Shown here in pieces: positions 42,646 to 52,076 of a stretch of 64,000 nucleotides of DNA; position 1 is the stretch's first letter; the number at the start of each line of letters is the position of its first letter. A program made the position numbers and the translations under genes. The notes under the pieces were generated by a model. That model did not search any database, was not told the origin of the DNA, and saw nothing but the letters and a program-made list of their open reading frames with translations. Source of the stretch: Microvirga massiliensis (GTDB lineage: Bacteria > Pseudomonadota > Alphaproteobacteria > Rhizobiales > Beijerinckiaceae); contig NZ_LN811350.1 of assembly GCF_001006805.1 (NCBI RefSeq), positions 761,190-825,189 on the forward strand, written 5' to 3'.

Positions 42646-43629
42646 TCATCGAATAGGCGAGCGGGCGGGTGCCGCCACGCGGGATTGGCCATCGGCGCTT
42701 CCCATAAGCTCGTTCGAGAGTTCCTGCCGGCGCGCGCGGCCGATGATCCAGCGGTGGAATTCCCGCGCGCCGCTCTTGTCGAAGACGGCGCTGCTCCAGG
42801 CTAGGATATAAGGCGCGGACAGGCGCAGCTTCTGCGGGAACGGGGCAATCAGGCGTCCCGCCCGCAGGTCCTCCGCAACCATCGCGCATTGCGCCAGCGT
42901 CACGCCGTGCCCCTCGACCGCCGCGTCGATGGCAAGACCCGAGAGGGAGAATACGAAGCTGTTGCGCAGATCCCCGCAATCGACTCCCACGTGCCGGAAC
43001 CAGTCCTGCCAGGTCGGAGGGGACTCGAATTGCGGCTTCCATTCGATGCTCAGGAGCGGATAGCCCAGGAGGTCGGCAGGGGTTCTGAGCGGCGGGGCGG
43101 ATTCCAGCAGCCGGGGGCTGCAGACCGGCATCACGCTGTCGGTGAAGAGCACGACCGATCCGTCGAAGTCGCGGAACCGGTCGCCGTAGGTGAGGCGGAA
43201 ATCGGCGTCGCCCTGATCGAGGCGCGGCTCGCGATGAGTTCCTTCGAGATGGATGCTCAGACCCGGGTGATGATGCTGCCATTCGAAGATCAGCGTCGCC
43301 AGCCATTTGCTCGCCAGCGAAGGCAGTGCGCTGATGACGAGCCCGCCTGCGCCCGTCCGGCGCGTCCGCTCGATGTCGCTCTGGGCCCGCCGGAGTTCCT
43401 CGAAGCCCTTCATGATGGCGGCATGGTAGCGCTTGCCGATCTCCGTCAGAGCCAGGCCGCTGGCACTCCGGGAGATCAGCCGCAGGCCGAGCGTTTCCTC
43501 GAGGAGCTTGATCTGCTGGCTAATGGCACCCGGGGAGACGTTCAGCTCCCGCGAAGCTTTCGTCATGCTGCCGCAGCGGCCGACCGCCTCGAAAACCTGA
43601 AGGGCGCGCAGGGAGGGAAGCTCGGCCAT
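42646..43629 (-). CDS. LysR family transcriptional regulator (GcvA-like)
   Basis: This 327-residue regulator has an N-terminal winged helix: LRALQVFEAVGRCGSMTKAS and RELNVSPGAISQQIKLLEET. The effector domain follows with LVISALPSLASKWLATLIFE, DADFRLTYGDRFRDFDGSVV and the late AIDAAVEGHGVTLAQ. The pattern is of the GcvA/AmpR subgroup. It is divergent from the Rieske oxygenase gene, with a dyad in between, so it likely controls that pair in response to its aromatic or amine substrate. The last 25 residues are basic and may be extra. Confidence 0.92.
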   Translation of the reverse strand: MAELPSLRALQVFEAVGRCGSMTKASRELNVSPGAISQQIKLLEETLGLRLISRSASGLALTEIGKRYHAAIMKGFEELRRAQSDIERTRRTGAGGLVISALPSLASKWLATLIFEWQHHHPGLSIHLEGTHREPRLDQGDADFRLTYGDRFRDFDGSVVLFTDSVMPVCSPRLLESAPPLRTPADLLGYPLLSIEWKPQFESPPTWQDWFRHVGVDCGDLRNSFVFSLSGLAIDAAVEGHGVTLAQCAMVAEDLRAGRLIAPFPQKLRLSAPYILAWSSAVFDKSGAREFHRWIIGRARRQELSNELMGSADGQSRVAAPARSPIR

Positions 43630-43687
43630 CGAAGCTCGGATACGGGTTCCGCCCTGAAGGGTGGCGCTGAAAGGCGCTCATTCTGCT

Positions 43688-43704
43688 CTTTAGAAAAACT
43701 AAAG
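43688..43704. promoter_or_regulatory. Candidate LysR operator between divergent genes
   Basis: CTTTAG-AAAAA-CTAAAG is a perfect 6-bp dyad with an AT centre, in the 157-base gap between the LysR and oxygenase start codons. It contains the T-N11-A type arrangement expected of LysR sites and overlaps the likely lysR promoter, which would give autoregulation. Confidence 0.55.
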
Positions 43705-43786
43705 ACAATGGCAGCCCTTGACCCGTTGTTCCGAAAGCAGGGTGCGGTCATTGTCGCGGCTCCCAACAGGTAAGGGATCCGCCGCG

Positions 43787-44824
43787 ATGTTTCTCAGGAA
43801 TGCTTGGTACGTGGCCGCATGGGGCCACGAGGTGACCCGCTCCCTCTTCCCCGTGGAGATGCTGGGCGAGAAGATCGTTCTCTACCGCAAGGAGAACGGC
43901 GAACCCGCCGCCCTCGAGGACGCCTGCCCGCATCGCAAGCTGCCCCTGTCCATGGGCCGCCTGAAGGGCGATCAGGTCGAGTGCGGCTATCACGGCCTGA
44001 CCTTCGACTGCACCGGCACCTGCACGCGCGTGCCCGGAGCCGAGCGCGTCCCGCATGTCGCGCGCGTCCAGAGCTACCCGATCGTCGAGCGCTACGGCCT
44101 GCTCTGGGTCTGGATGGGCCAGCCGGAGTTCGCCGACCCGGCAACGATCTTCCAGGTCGAGCATTGGGGCGATCCCGCCTGGGGCGTGAACTATGGCGAG
44201 TCGATGGTGGTCGACTGCAACTACCTCTACATGACCGACAACCTGCTCGACCCGTCGCACGTCGCCTGGGTGCATCAATCGTCCTTCGGCAGCGCCGCTT
44301 GCGAGGAGGTGCCTCTGCAGACGGAAGTGACCCAGGACGGCGTGATCGTGTCGCGTTGGATGATGGATACCGAAGTCGCGCCGTTCTACGCCAAATTCGT
44401 GAAGTTCAAGGGCAATTGCGACCGCAAGCAGCACTATGAAGTGCGCTATCCGAGCAATGCCATCATCAAGGCGATCTTCACCCCGGCCGGCACCGGCGGG
44501 CCGGAGGGGCCGCTCCACAAGGACGTGTTCCTGATGGATTCCTACAACTTCATGACGCCGATCGATGAGAACCGGACGCGCTATTTCTGGTTCCAGATGC
44601 GCAACTTCGACGCGAACAACGAAGAGACATCGCGCGAATTCGCGAAGTCGGTGCGCGGCGCCTTCGAAGAGGACCGCGTGGTGCTGGCCGCCGTCCATCA
44701 GGGCATGGCGAACAAGCGCACGCCCAATCTCGATCTCCAGATTGACGTGGGACCGCTGCGCTTCCGCAAGCGCCTGGCGCAGCTCATCGCCCAGGAGACC
44801 GCGGTGCCCGCGGCCGCCGAGTAA
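43787..44824 (+). CDS. Rieske aromatic-ring/O-demethylase oxygenase, VanA-like
   Basis: The 345-residue oxygenase subunit has a Rieske 2Fe-2S site, with Cys-His in EDACPHRKLPLSMGRLKGDQ and Cys-His in VECGYHGLTFD. The mononuclear iron site lies in YMTDNLLDPSHVAWVHQSSF (two His and an upstream Asp). The overall design is that of VanA, which removes methyl groups from vanillate, or of related dicamba and choline-type monooxygenases. The start ATG at 43787 begins MFLRNAWYVAAWGHEV, as in the family. The reductase gene follows 72 bases later. The substrate is not deducible. Confidence 0.92.
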   Translation: MFLRNAWYVAAWGHEVTRSLFPVEMLGEKIVLYRKENGEPAALEDACPHRKLPLSMGRLKGDQVECGYHGLTFDCTGTCTRVPGAERVPHVARVQSYPIVERYGLLWVWMGQPEFADPATIFQVEHWGDPAWGVNYGESMVVDCNYLYMTDNLLDPSHVAWVHQSSFGSAACEEVPLQTEVTQDGVIVSRWMMDTEVAPFYAKFVKFKGNCDRKQHYEVRYPSNAIIKAIFTPAGTGGPEGPLHKDVFLMDSYNFMTPIDENRTRYFWFQMRNFDANNEETSREFAKSVRGAFEEDRVVLAAVHQGMANKRTPNLDLQIDVGPLRFRKRLAQLIAQETAVPAAAE

Positions 44825-44896
44825 CGGCGACCGATCGAAACGACATCCAGGGCTCGATCTCGATCGAGCCCCGCAACACGCGAAGCAACCAGCGGA

Positions 44897-46021
44897 ATGA
44901 TGAACGGGACCTCGGCCAAAGACCCCTTCGCGGGCTTTCGCGTCGTCGCGAAACGGCGTGAGAGCGAAACCATCACGTCGTTCGAGCTCGCACCCCCCGA
45001 TGAGGCGCAGGCGCCGGGCTTCGTTCCGGGGCAGTTCCTGGTCGTGCGCCTGCCGACCGGCAACGGACATGGGCCTATCCTGCGGAACTACAGCATCTCG
45101 AGCAGCCCGCACGACAGCAGCCGGTTGCGCATCACGGTGAAGCGGGAGCCTCCGCCGGCCGACCGCGCGGACCTGCCACCGGGCGAGGGCTCGAACTATC
45201 TCCACGAGCAGGTCGATGTCGGCGACGTGATTCACGTCAACGGGCCGCGCGGCGATTTCCAGCTCGACCCGGATTCCACGCGGCCAGTGGTCCTGCTCAG
45301 CGGCGGAGTCGGGTTGACGCCGCTCGTGAGCATGCTGCACAGCCTTGCGACGGTGGGCGACCGGCGCGTCTATTTCATCCATGCCTGCGACAGCGGGCGG
45401 GTGCATGCCCTGAAGGACGAGGTGCTGGAACTGGCGGCGCGCCGGCCCGGGATCTCGACACATTTCTGCTATCGTTTCCCGACCGACGAGGACATCGCGA
45501 GCGCCGGCTTCCATAGCCGCGGCATGATCTCACGCGAGGTCCTGCAGTCGATCCTGCCGCTCGACGACTACGACATCTACATGTGCGGTCCGCCGGCTTT
45601 CATGCAGGCGAATTACCGCCTCCTCCGCGGCCTCGGCGTGCCGAAGGAACGCATCCGCTACGAGTTCTTCGGCCCGGCCACCGTGCTCGATCCGGATGAC
45701 GTCGAGCCGGCTGTGACGCAGACAGAGCCTTCGCCCTCCGTTCAAGGTGAGGCTCTGCAGGAGGAGGGCGTTCGGGTCGTCTTCCGCAAGTCCGGCAAGA
45801 CGGCCGTCTGGGACGAAAAGGCGAAGTCACTGCTCGATTTCGCCGAGTCGCTCGGCATCGACGCCCCGTTCAGTTGTCGCGCCGGCGTGTGCAGCACCTG
45901 CCTGAGCACCCTCGTCAGAGGCGAGGTGGAGTATTTCGAAGAGCCGCTGAGCGAGCCAGGCCCCGGCGAGGTTCTGCTGTGCTGCTCAAGGCCAAAGACG
46001 ACGGTCGAAGTGGACGTGTGA
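44897..46021 (+). CDS. FNR-type reductase with C-terminal 2Fe-2S ferredoxin (VanB-like)
   Basis: The 374-residue reductase has a flavin domain (GQFLVVRLPTGNGHGPILRN, then YSISSSP), an NAD(P) domain (LLSGGVGLTPLVSMLHSLAT, then DIYMCGPPAFM) and a C-terminal plant-type 2Fe-2S cluster, with three cysteines in SCRAGVCSTCLSTLVRGEVE and the last in VLLCCSRPK. It passes electrons from NAD(P)H to the Rieske oxygenase upstream. The domain order FNR then ferredoxin matches VanB, but the N-terminal part resembles flavohaemoglobin reductase domains more closely. Two adjacent ATGs at 44897 and 44900 can serve as start. Confidence 0.9.
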   Translation: MMNGTSAKDPFAGFRVVAKRRESETITSFELAPPDEAQAPGFVPGQFLVVRLPTGNGHGPILRNYSISSSPHDSSRLRITVKREPPPADRADLPPGEGSNYLHEQVDVGDVIHVNGPRGDFQLDPDSTRPVVLLSGGVGLTPLVSMLHSLATVGDRRVYFIHACDSGRVHALKDEVLELAARRPGISTHFCYRFPTDEDIASAGFHSRGMISREVLQSILPLDDYDIYMCGPPAFMQANYRLLRGLGVPKERIRYEFFGPATVLDPDDVEPAVTQTEPSPSVQGEALQEEGVRVVFRKSGKTAVWDEKAKSLLDFAESLGIDAPFSCRAGVCSTCLSTLVRGEVEYFEEPLSEPGPGEVLLCCSRPKTTVEVDV

Positions 46022-46221
46022 GTGCATCACCTATCCCGTCATCGCGGGTGGAGTGAAGCAATCCGGGTGCGCATCCGTCGAGGGGTAGATTGCTTAACCT
46101 GTGGCTCGCAAGGACGGAAGTGGGTCCGCATCAGGCTGGATGACTGTGGCCCGCCATGACGGCAGTGGGTCCGGCGCTACTCCGGTTCCGGCCCTGCACC
46201 TCCCGCTCTTACGCTCTCTTC

Positions 46222-46291
46222 GTCATTGCGAACGCAGTGAAGCAATCTACCCGTCGACGGATGGATTGCCCCGCCTTCGGCTCACAATGAC
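46222..46291. repeat. Repeat family A, near-complete copy
   Basis: GTCATTGCGAACGCAGTGAA then GCAATCTACCCGTCGACGGA and a closing CTCACAATGAC give a full 70-base element with one altered terminal base. A reversed partial copy is at about 46075-46115. The 329-base gap (46022-46350) between convergent genes is otherwise empty. Confidence 0.78.
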
Positions 46292-46350
46292 AAAAAGGGC
46301 GTGCATCCCTTGACGGACAATAGCATCCGCAACGGGCAGTCGCCCCACGC

Positions 46351-47748
46351 TCAAGAAGCCGGATCGACAATCTTGCCCGGATTGAGCAGCCCCTCCGGAT
46401 CGATGATCGTCTTCACGGCTTGCGCGAGCTGGCGCTTGACCGGATCGGCGTAGCGCTCGAAGGCAGCGCGCTTCTTCCTGCCGACGCCGTGTTCCGCCGA
46501 GAAGCTGCCGCCGACCGCGCTGAGGTCGGTATAGAGCACGCGCTCGACCGCTTCGTTTGTCGCAGCCGGCAGCGGTCCTTCGACATTGAAGACGATGTGC
46601 AGGTTGCCGTCGGCGAGATGGCCGAAGACATAGGGCGCGAAGCCGGCATCGATCGCCTTCAGATCGGCCTGGATGCGCGCCACGTAATCGTCGATGGCGC
46701 CGGCCGGCACCGAGACGTCGAAGGATGGCGCGCGCGGATGCAGCCGGTATAGCACATCCGTATCCTCGCGGACCCGCCAGATCCGCTCGGCCTGCTGCAT
46801 CGAGTTCGCGACGAGACCGTCGATGATCTGCGCCTCGTCCCAGATCGCCGCAAGGCCGCTTTCGAGAGCAGCCGAAGCCTGCTCGAACGTGTCCGCGGCG
46901 AGTTCCAGAGCCAGAAGACAGGGCGCGTCGAGGGGCAGTTGCCCGGGCGTGAAACCGAGAGCCCGGCTCGTCGTGAGCGCATAGCTGCGCCACATGATTT
47001 CCGCGGCGCGCAGGCTCGTGCCGCCCTGCGCGAGGAAATAGCGGATGGCGCGCTGCGCGCTTGCGGCATCGTTCAGTCCGACGAGTGCCGTCGCGCCCGC
47101 TCCGGTGAGCGGATCGAGCTTGATCACGGCGCGCGTCACGATCCCGAGGGTGCCTTCCGCGCCGATGAAGAGATGCTTGAGATCGTAGCCCGCACTCGTC
47201 TTCACCACACGGGTCAGGTCGCAGAACACCTGCCCGTCCGGCAGCACGACCTCGAGGCCGAGCACGCGGTGGCGCATGACGCCGTTGCGGAACGCCATGA
47301 TGCCGCCGGCATTGGTGGAAATCATGCCGCCGATCGTTGCAGATCCGCGCGCCGCGAGATCGATCCCGGGCTCGAGCCCATGTGCGCGCGCGGCTTCCTG
47401 CAGAGCGTTCAGCGTCACGCCGGCCTGCACGACGGCGACGCGGGTCTGCGGATCGATCTCCTCGATGCGATCGAGCGCGCCGAGATCGCAGATGATCTCT
47501 TCGGGACCGGTGATCGCGCCGCCCACCAGTCCGGTGCGGCCGCCGTGCGGCACGAGGGCGATCTTCGCTTCCCGGCACCAAGCGACGAGTTTGGCGACAT
47601 CGGCCGTCGTTACGGGGCGCACGAGGGCGGCGGCGCCGAGATTGCCGGTATCCCAACCTGGATCGCGTCCGGCGAGATCGTCGGGCGACAGGACGGCCTG
47701 CGCACCGACGCGTTCGCGCAGATTATCGAGAAGTGCGATCCGATCCAT
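46351..47748 (-). CDS. FAD-linked D-2-hydroxyacid dehydrogenase (GlcD/D2HGDH type)
   Basis: The 465-residue flavoprotein has an N-terminal FAD-binding_4 domain with LVPHGGRTGLVGGAI and RGSATIGGMISTNAGGI, and a C-terminal oxidase domain with FGHLADGNLHIVFN (metal ligands HxxxGNxH) and SAEHGVGRKKRAAFERYADP. These are hallmarks of D-lactate, glycolate and D-2-hydroxyglutarate dehydrogenases. Its start overlaps the ATPase stop by one base (TGATG), so it belongs to the amino-acid transporter operon. In this HutC-linked setting, oxidation of imidazole-lactate to imidazole-pyruvate is an attractive guess; D-2-hydroxyglutarate is the main alternative. Confidence 0.88.
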   Translation of the reverse strand: MDRIALLDNLRERVGAQAVLSPDDLAGRDPGWDTGNLGAAALVRPVTTADVAKLVAWCREAKIALVPHGGRTGLVGGAITGPEEIICDLGALDRIEEIDPQTRVAVVQAGVTLNALQEAARAHGLEPGIDLAARGSATIGGMISTNAGGIMAFRNGVMRHRVLGLEVVLPDGQVFCDLTRVVKTSAGYDLKHLFIGAEGTLGIVTRAVIKLDPLTGAGATALVGLNDAASAQRAIRYFLAQGGTSLRAAEIMWRSYALTTSRALGFTPGQLPLDAPCLLALELAADTFEQASAALESGLAAIWDEAQIIDGLVANSMQQAERIWRVREDTDVLYRLHPRAPSFDVSVPAGAIDDYVARIQADLKAIDAGFAPYVFGHLADGNLHIVFNVEGPLPAATNEAVERVLYTDLSAVGGSFSAEHGVGRKKRAAFERYADPVKRQLAQAVKTIIDPEGLLNPGKIVDPAS

Positions 47749-48569
47749 CACGCCGCTCCCACGATGCAGCGTCCGGCATCGTCCTGCCAGAAGTTGTTGC
47801 GCTCGAAATAGTTCTGCAGGAACTGGCGCAGTCGTGGATTCTGCTCTTCGTTGAATACGTGATGCGGCGATCCCTCCGCGACGATCACGCCGTAATCGAT
47901 GAACAGGACCTTGTCGGCGACCTGCGCCGCGAAGCCCATCTCGTGGGTCACGACGGCCATGGTCATGCCCTCGGCCGCGAGATCGCGCATCACCTGCAGG
48001 ACCTCGCCGACGAGCTCGGGATCGAGGGCCGAGGTCGGCTCGTCGAAGAGCATGATATGCGGCTCCATCGCGAGCGCACGGGCGATCGCCACGCGCTGCT
48101 GCTGACCGCCCGAGAGCTGTGCGGGATAAGCGTCGCCTTTGTGGGCGAGGCCGACCTTGCCGAGCATGGCATGAGCACGCTCTTCCGCCTCGGCACGCGG
48201 GATGTTGCGTGCGAGAACGAGCGGCGTGGCCACGTTGGCGAGCGCAGTCATGTGCGGCCACAGGTTGAACTGCTGAAATACGAAGCCGACATTGCGCCGC
48301 ACGCGCGCGATCTCGCGGTCGCTGGCATTTCGCCGTTTGCCGCGCTCGTCCACGTAGCCGAGCAGCTCGCCCTCGATGAAGATCTCGCCCGCGTCGTATT
48401 TCTCCAGGAACGCGATGCAGCGCAGGAGCGTGCTCTTGCCCGAGCCAGAGGGCCCGATGATGCAGGTCACCTGCGACTGCTCGATCCCGAGGGAAACATC
48501 CTTGAGCACCTCGACCGCGCCGAAACGCTTGTGGACCCCGCGGACGTCGATGATCGGTTGACCCTTCAT
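47748..48569 (-). CDS. Polar amino acid ABC transporter ATPase (HisP/GlnQ type)
   Basis: The 273-residue ATPase has Walker [21 protein letters not shown], signature [19 protein letters not shown] and Walker [21 protein letters not shown], the exact GlnQ/HisP pattern. The insert [20 protein letters not shown] is of the HisP type, which in enteric bacteria supports histidine uptake. It is the energy subunit for the two permeases and binding protein upstream. The start at MKGQPII gives a normal N-terminus. Its stop overlaps the flavoprotein start. Confidence 0.93.
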   Translation of the reverse strand: MKGQPIIDVRGVHKRFGAVEVLKDVSLGIEQSQVTCIIGPSGSGKSTLLRCIAFLEKYDAGEIFIEGELLGYVDERGKRRNASDREIARVRRNVGFVFQQFNLWPHMTALANVATPLVLARNIPRAEAEERAHAMLGKVGLAHKGDAYPAQLSGGQQQRVAIARALAMEPHIMLFDEPTSALDPELVGEVLQVMRDLAAEGMTMAVVTHEMGFAAQVADKVLFIDYGVIVAEGSPHHVFNEEQNPRLRQFLQNYFERNNFWQDDAGRCIVGAA

Positions 48570-48595
48570 AATGTGAATTCCTGAATGATCGGCGG

Positions 48596-49267
48596 TCAGG
48601 CCGGGGCACGGGTGGTGAAGCGGCCGAGACGCTTCTCGAGAGCGCGGCCAGCGGTGGAGGCGAGCTCGATGAGCACCCAATAGGTCAGCGCCAGGAACAG
48701 CAGCGTCTCGGCAAAGGCGAAGGTGGTCGATCCGATCGAGGAGACCACGGCCGTCAGCTCGCCGACGGTGATCACCGACAGGACGGCCGTTTCCTTGCTC
48801 AGGATGATGACCATGTTGGCGAGCGCCGGCAGAATGATCACGAGCATCTGCGGGAACTGCACGTGAAGCGCGATCTGCATCTGCGTAAAGCCGGCCATGC
48901 GCGCCGCTTCGATCTGTCCGACCGGCACCGACTGGAATCCGGTGCGGAAGATCTCGGCGAAATAGGCGCCGCCATAGAGCAGAAGCCCCAAAATCCCGGC
49001 CGTCATGGGCGACAGATCGAGGCCGTAGAACGGGCCGCCATAGTAGAGAACGAAGAGCTGGATGAGAAACGGCGTGCCGCGGATCAGCCCGATATAGGCC
49101 TGGAGCACGGCACGCACGGCCGCTCCCAGGAAGAGTTGCGCGAGAGCGACGACGAGGCCCAGGAGCATGCCGAGGGCGGATCCGACGATCCAGATGAAAA
49201 TCGTGAGGCCAAGTCCCTGGAGCAGCGCGCGCCACTCGTTGGTCAGGACCGAGATGTCGAAACTCAT
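48596..49267 (-). CDS. Polar amino acid ABC transporter permease 1
   Basis: The 223-residue inner membrane protein has five hydrophobic segments and the EAA loop in [20 protein letters not shown], typical of HisMQ/GlnP permeases. [20 protein letters not shown] near residue 60 is the other family signature. The ATG at 49267 overlaps the stop of the second permease as ATGA, implying coupled translation of a heterodimer. A longer frame to 49333 lies inside the other permease gene and was rejected. Confidence 0.92.
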   Translation of the reverse strand: MSFDISVLTNEWRALLQGLGLTIFIWIVGSALGMLLGLVVALAQLFLGAAVRAVLQAYIGLIRGTPFLIQLFVLYYGGPFYGLDLSPMTAGILGLLLYGGAYFAEIFRTGFQSVPVGQIEAARMAGFTQMQIALHVQFPQMLVIILPALANMVIILSKETAVLSVITVGELTAVVSSIGSTTFAFAETLLFLALTYWVLIELASTAGRALEKRLGRFTTRAPA

Positions 49268-49923
49268 CGGATCGCCTCCGTATTGAATCTGCGCTCGACC
49301 AGGGCGCCCAAGCTGGTGACGATGCCGATGCACAGGAGATAGATCACGCCGGCGGCTACGTAGAGCTCGAGCGGCTGGAACGAGCTCGTCGCGATGTTTT
49401 GAGCCATTCGCGTGAGTTCCAGGACGCCGACGACCGAGACGAGCGACGACGCCTTGATCATCATCGTCGTCTCGTTCACGAGCGCCGGCAGGGTCAGGCG
49501 AACCGCCTGCGGGACTTCGATATGGCGGAGAATGTGCCAGCGCGAGAACCCGAGCATCCGGGCCGCTTCGATCTGCCCGTTCGGGATACCCAGAAAGCCG
49601 CCGCGCAGGATCTCCGCGAGATAGGCCGCCGTGCAGAGCGAGAGGGTCGCCACCGCGGCAACAACCGACGAGACGTTGATGCCGATCAGCGGCAGACAGT
49701 AATAGGCGACGAGAAGCTGGACGATGAGCGGGACGCCGCGGAAGAAGCTCACATAGACGGCGGCGACGCCACGTCCGAACCGGCTGCGGCCGAGCCGCAT
49801 GGAACAGATCGCCGTGCCGATGACGAAGCCGATCGCCACGGACGCAAGCGAGTAGGCGATGGTGTTAACGGCGCCTTGCAGAAGATCGGGCAGGGACGCC
49901 CAAACTATGCTGAAGTCCAGCAC
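49264..49923 (-). CDS. Polar amino acid ABC transporter permease 2
   Basis: The 219-residue permease carries [20 protein letters not shown] and the EAA loop in [20 protein letters not shown]. It forms a heterodimer with permease 1. The start is a GTG at 49923 with AAGGAGGGATGAGCGC before it; no ATG fits. It lies 61 bases after the binding-protein gene. The two permeases differ clearly, as in HisQ and HisM. Confidence 0.9.
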   Translation of the reverse strand: MLDFSIVWASLPDLLQGAVNTIAYSLASVAIGFVIGTAICSMRLGRSRFGRGVAAVYVSFFRGVPLIVQLLVAYYCLPLIGINVSSVVAAVATLSLCTAAYLAEILRGGFLGIPNGQIEAARMLGFSRWHILRHIEVPQAVRLTLPALVNETTMMIKASSLVSVVGVLELTRMAQNIATSSFQPLELYVAAGVIYLLCIGIVTSLGALVERRFNTEAIR

Positions 49924-49984
49924 GCGCTCATCCCTCCTTGTGATCCGGCCGCGTCGAGCGGCCGGATCGGTGATGAATTGCGAT

Positions 49985-50827
49985 TCAGGCGTTCGGCTCG
50001 GTGACGCTGTCCGGCACGTCCATGGTGGTGCCGAACCACTTCTTCTGGATCTCACCCAGACGTCCGTCCTTCTTGATCTTCAGAAGGGCGGCATCGACCG
50101 CATCCATGAGCGATTTCGCCTCGTCATCCTTTCGGCCCACATAAGCGAAATACACGGGCTTGCCGAAGGGTGGCATCACGACGCTGAAGACGTTCGGCCG
50201 CTGCTTCGCGACATAGGCGATGTTGGGGAGCGAATTGCCGACGGCCGCGATGCGCCCGGCCGCGAGATCAGCATAGGCCTGGTTGTTGTCGACGTATTCG
50301 CGGACCTCGGTCTCACCCGGGAGTGTCTTCACGAATTCCTGCAACTGCGCGAGCTGCGCCGAAGCCTTGCCGCCGCCGATCTTCTTGCCGGCGATGTCCT
50401 GCGGGGTCTTGATGCTGTCGTCCTTGGCGCTCTTGAGGAGAGCGACGGTCGCGTCGGCGATCGGGGGCGTGAAGCGGTAGCGCTCCATGCGCTGCTTGGT
50501 GATGATGAGCGGCCCGGCGACGATGTCGAATTTTTGTGCCTCGAGGCCAGGCAGCACGCTCGGCCAGGGCAGATCGATGAAGCGCGCCTTGACGCCGAGC
50601 TCCTTGGCGATCTCGGTATAGAGATCGAGGTTGAGCCCGGCCTGCTTGCCGTTCTCGATGAAATCGAAGGGCGCGAACTGAAATTCCGTCCCGATCACGA
50701 GCTCGCCGCGCTCCTTGACGGTTGCGAGCAGATCCTTCGCTTGGGCCTTTGCTGCCAAGCTCACCGCCGAGAGCGCCGTGATCGCAGCGACGGCCGCAAC
50801 GGCGGCACGTTTCTTGATTCTGAGCAT
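49985..50827 (-). CDS. Polar amino acid ABC transporter binding protein
   Basis: The 280-residue periplasmic protein has a signal peptide (AAVAAVAAITALSAVSLAAK) and a type II binding fold (SBP_bac_3): RGELVIGTEFQFAPFDFIEN, then LNLDLYTEIAKELGVKARFI, RFTPPIADATVALL and a closing GRLGEIQKKWFG. It is the first gene of the transporter operon, and its promoter region contains the HutC-like palindrome at 50901. A ligand related to histidine, such as histidine, urocanate or imidazole-lactate, is therefore likely but unproven. Confidence 0.92.
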   Translation of the reverse strand: MLRIKKRAAVAAVAAITALSAVSLAAKAQAKDLLATVKERGELVIGTEFQFAPFDFIENGKQAGLNLDLYTEIAKELGVKARFIDLPWPSVLPGLEAQKFDIVAGPLIITKQRMERYRFTPPIADATVALLKSAKDDSIKTPQDIAGKKIGGGKASAQLAQLQEFVKTLPGETEVREYVDNNQAYADLAAGRIAAVGNSLPNIAYVAKQRPNVFSVVMPPFGKPVYFAYVGRKDDEAKSLMDAVDAALLKIKKDGRLGEIQKKWFGTTMDVPDSVTEPNA

Positions 50828-50900
50828 CGGTTTTCCTTTCCACCCTGGAGATTGACCGATCGATCCCGGTCACAGCGTCGACCTATATCTTGACAGGATA

Positions 50901-50910
50901 TGTCTAGACA
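50901..50910. promoter_or_regulatory. Candidate HutC operator in transporter/aminotransferase promoter
   Basis: TGTCTAGACA, a perfect 10-base palindrome, lies between the divergent binding-protein and HisC-like genes (gap 50828-50949). The identical palindrome is at 60386-60395, between hutI and hutF. HutC repressors bind short TGT-N4-ACA-like palindromes, so this site probably joins these genes to the hut regulon. Confidence 0.7.
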
Positions 50911-50949
50911 AGTCAAAAAGCGCGCAACAATGCTTCAAGTGTAGGCGCG

Positions 50950-52065
50950 GTGAACGAAACAATGGCAACGCGGATCGGATTCAATCCTCATGTGACGGCG
51001 CTGCCGGCCTATAATGCCGGTTTGAATCTCGCTGTCGCGCAACGCATCAGCGGTCGCGACGATATCGCGCGCCTCGCCAGCAACGAGAATCCGGACGGCT
51101 GTTCGCCCGAGGTTCTTGCGGCTCTCGCTCCGGCCGTGGTGGAACCGTGGCGCTACGCCGATCCCGCCTGCGCGGCGTTGCGCGAGGCTCTGGGCGCGCA
51201 TCTCGGCATCGCTCCGGATTGCATCGTGGCCGGCAACGGTTCGGAAGAAATGATTGCGGCGGTCTCGCGAGCCGTTCTCCAGCCCGGTCAAGAAGTCCTG
51301 ACCGTCGTGCCGAGCTTCGGGCTGCACGAAATCGAACCGCTGGCGGTCGGCGCGCGCGTCACCAAGGTGGCGATGACCGCCGACCTCGACTTCGATCTCG
51401 ATGCGCTCGTTGCGGCGCTCGCGTGGGCGCCGCGTCTCTTCATGCTGAGCTCGCCCTGGAATCCCGTCGGTCCTGCATTGTCGCGCGAGGCCCTGATGCG
51501 GCTCGTCGGCGCGATGTCGCCCGACACGCTCCTGGTGTTCGACGAAGCCTACTTCGAATACGCGGACGGCAGCGATGTGCCGGATGTCATCGCATTGCTG
51601 TCCGGAGCCGGCGTGCGTTTCGTGGTTCTGCGAACCTTCTCGAAGGCCTATGGTCTCGCAGGCCTTCGCGTCGGCTACGCGGCCTGCTCCGATGCGGAAC
51701 TTGCGGCGGCTCTCTCCAAGGCCAAGACGCCGTTCAACGTCAATGCCGCCGCGCAGGCAGCCGCAATGGCGGCGCTTCAGGATCAGGCCTGGATGAAAGC
51801 GTCCGTGGCCCGCACCAGAGTCGAACGCGAGCGCGTCGCGGTTGCGCTGCGCGCCATGGGCTTCGCACCGGCACGGTCGCAAACCAACTTCCTGTTCTTC
51901 GATTGCGGGCGGAGCAGCACGCAAGTCGCCGAAGGACTCCTGCACGAGGGCATCATCGTCAAGCCGTGGCGCGAGCCGGGATACGAGCAGTTCCTGCGCG
52001 TGACCATCGGACACGCGGGAGACAACGACCGTTTCCTCGCGGCCCTGCATCGGCTGACCGCCTGA
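50950..52065 (+). CDS. HisC-like PLP-dependent aminotransferase
   Basis: The 371-residue fold-type I aminotransferase is similar to histidinol-phosphate aminotransferase. It has ARLASNENPDGCSPEVLAAL at the start, GNGSEEMIAAVSRAVLQPGQ for phosphate binding, LLVFDEAYFEYADGSD, and the PLP lysine in VVLRTFSKAYGLAGLRVGYA. The start is GTG at 50950 or ATG at 50962. No his biosynthetic genes are near. The HutC-like palindrome upstream and convergence with hutD suggest a catabolic role, such as interconversion of imidazole-pyruvate and histidine. General aromatic aminotransferase activity is the alternative. Confidence 0.88.
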   Translation: MNETMATRIGFNPHVTALPAYNAGLNLAVAQRISGRDDIARLASNENPDGCSPEVLAALAPAVVEPWRYADPACAALREALGAHLGIAPDCIVAGNGSEEMIAAVSRAVLQPGQEVLTVVPSFGLHEIEPLAVGARVTKVAMTADLDFDLDALVAALAWAPRLFMLSSPWNPVGPALSREALMRLVGAMSPDTLLVFDEAYFEYADGSDVPDVIALLSGAGVRFVVLRTFSKAYGLAGLRVGYAACSDAELAAALSKAKTPFNVNAAAQAAAMAALQDQAWMKASVARTRVERERVAVALRAMGFAPARSQTNFLFFDCGRSSTQVAEGLLHEGIIVKPWREPGYEQFLRVTIGHAGDNDRFLAALHRLTA

Positions 52066-52076
52066 ATCCCGTCGGA

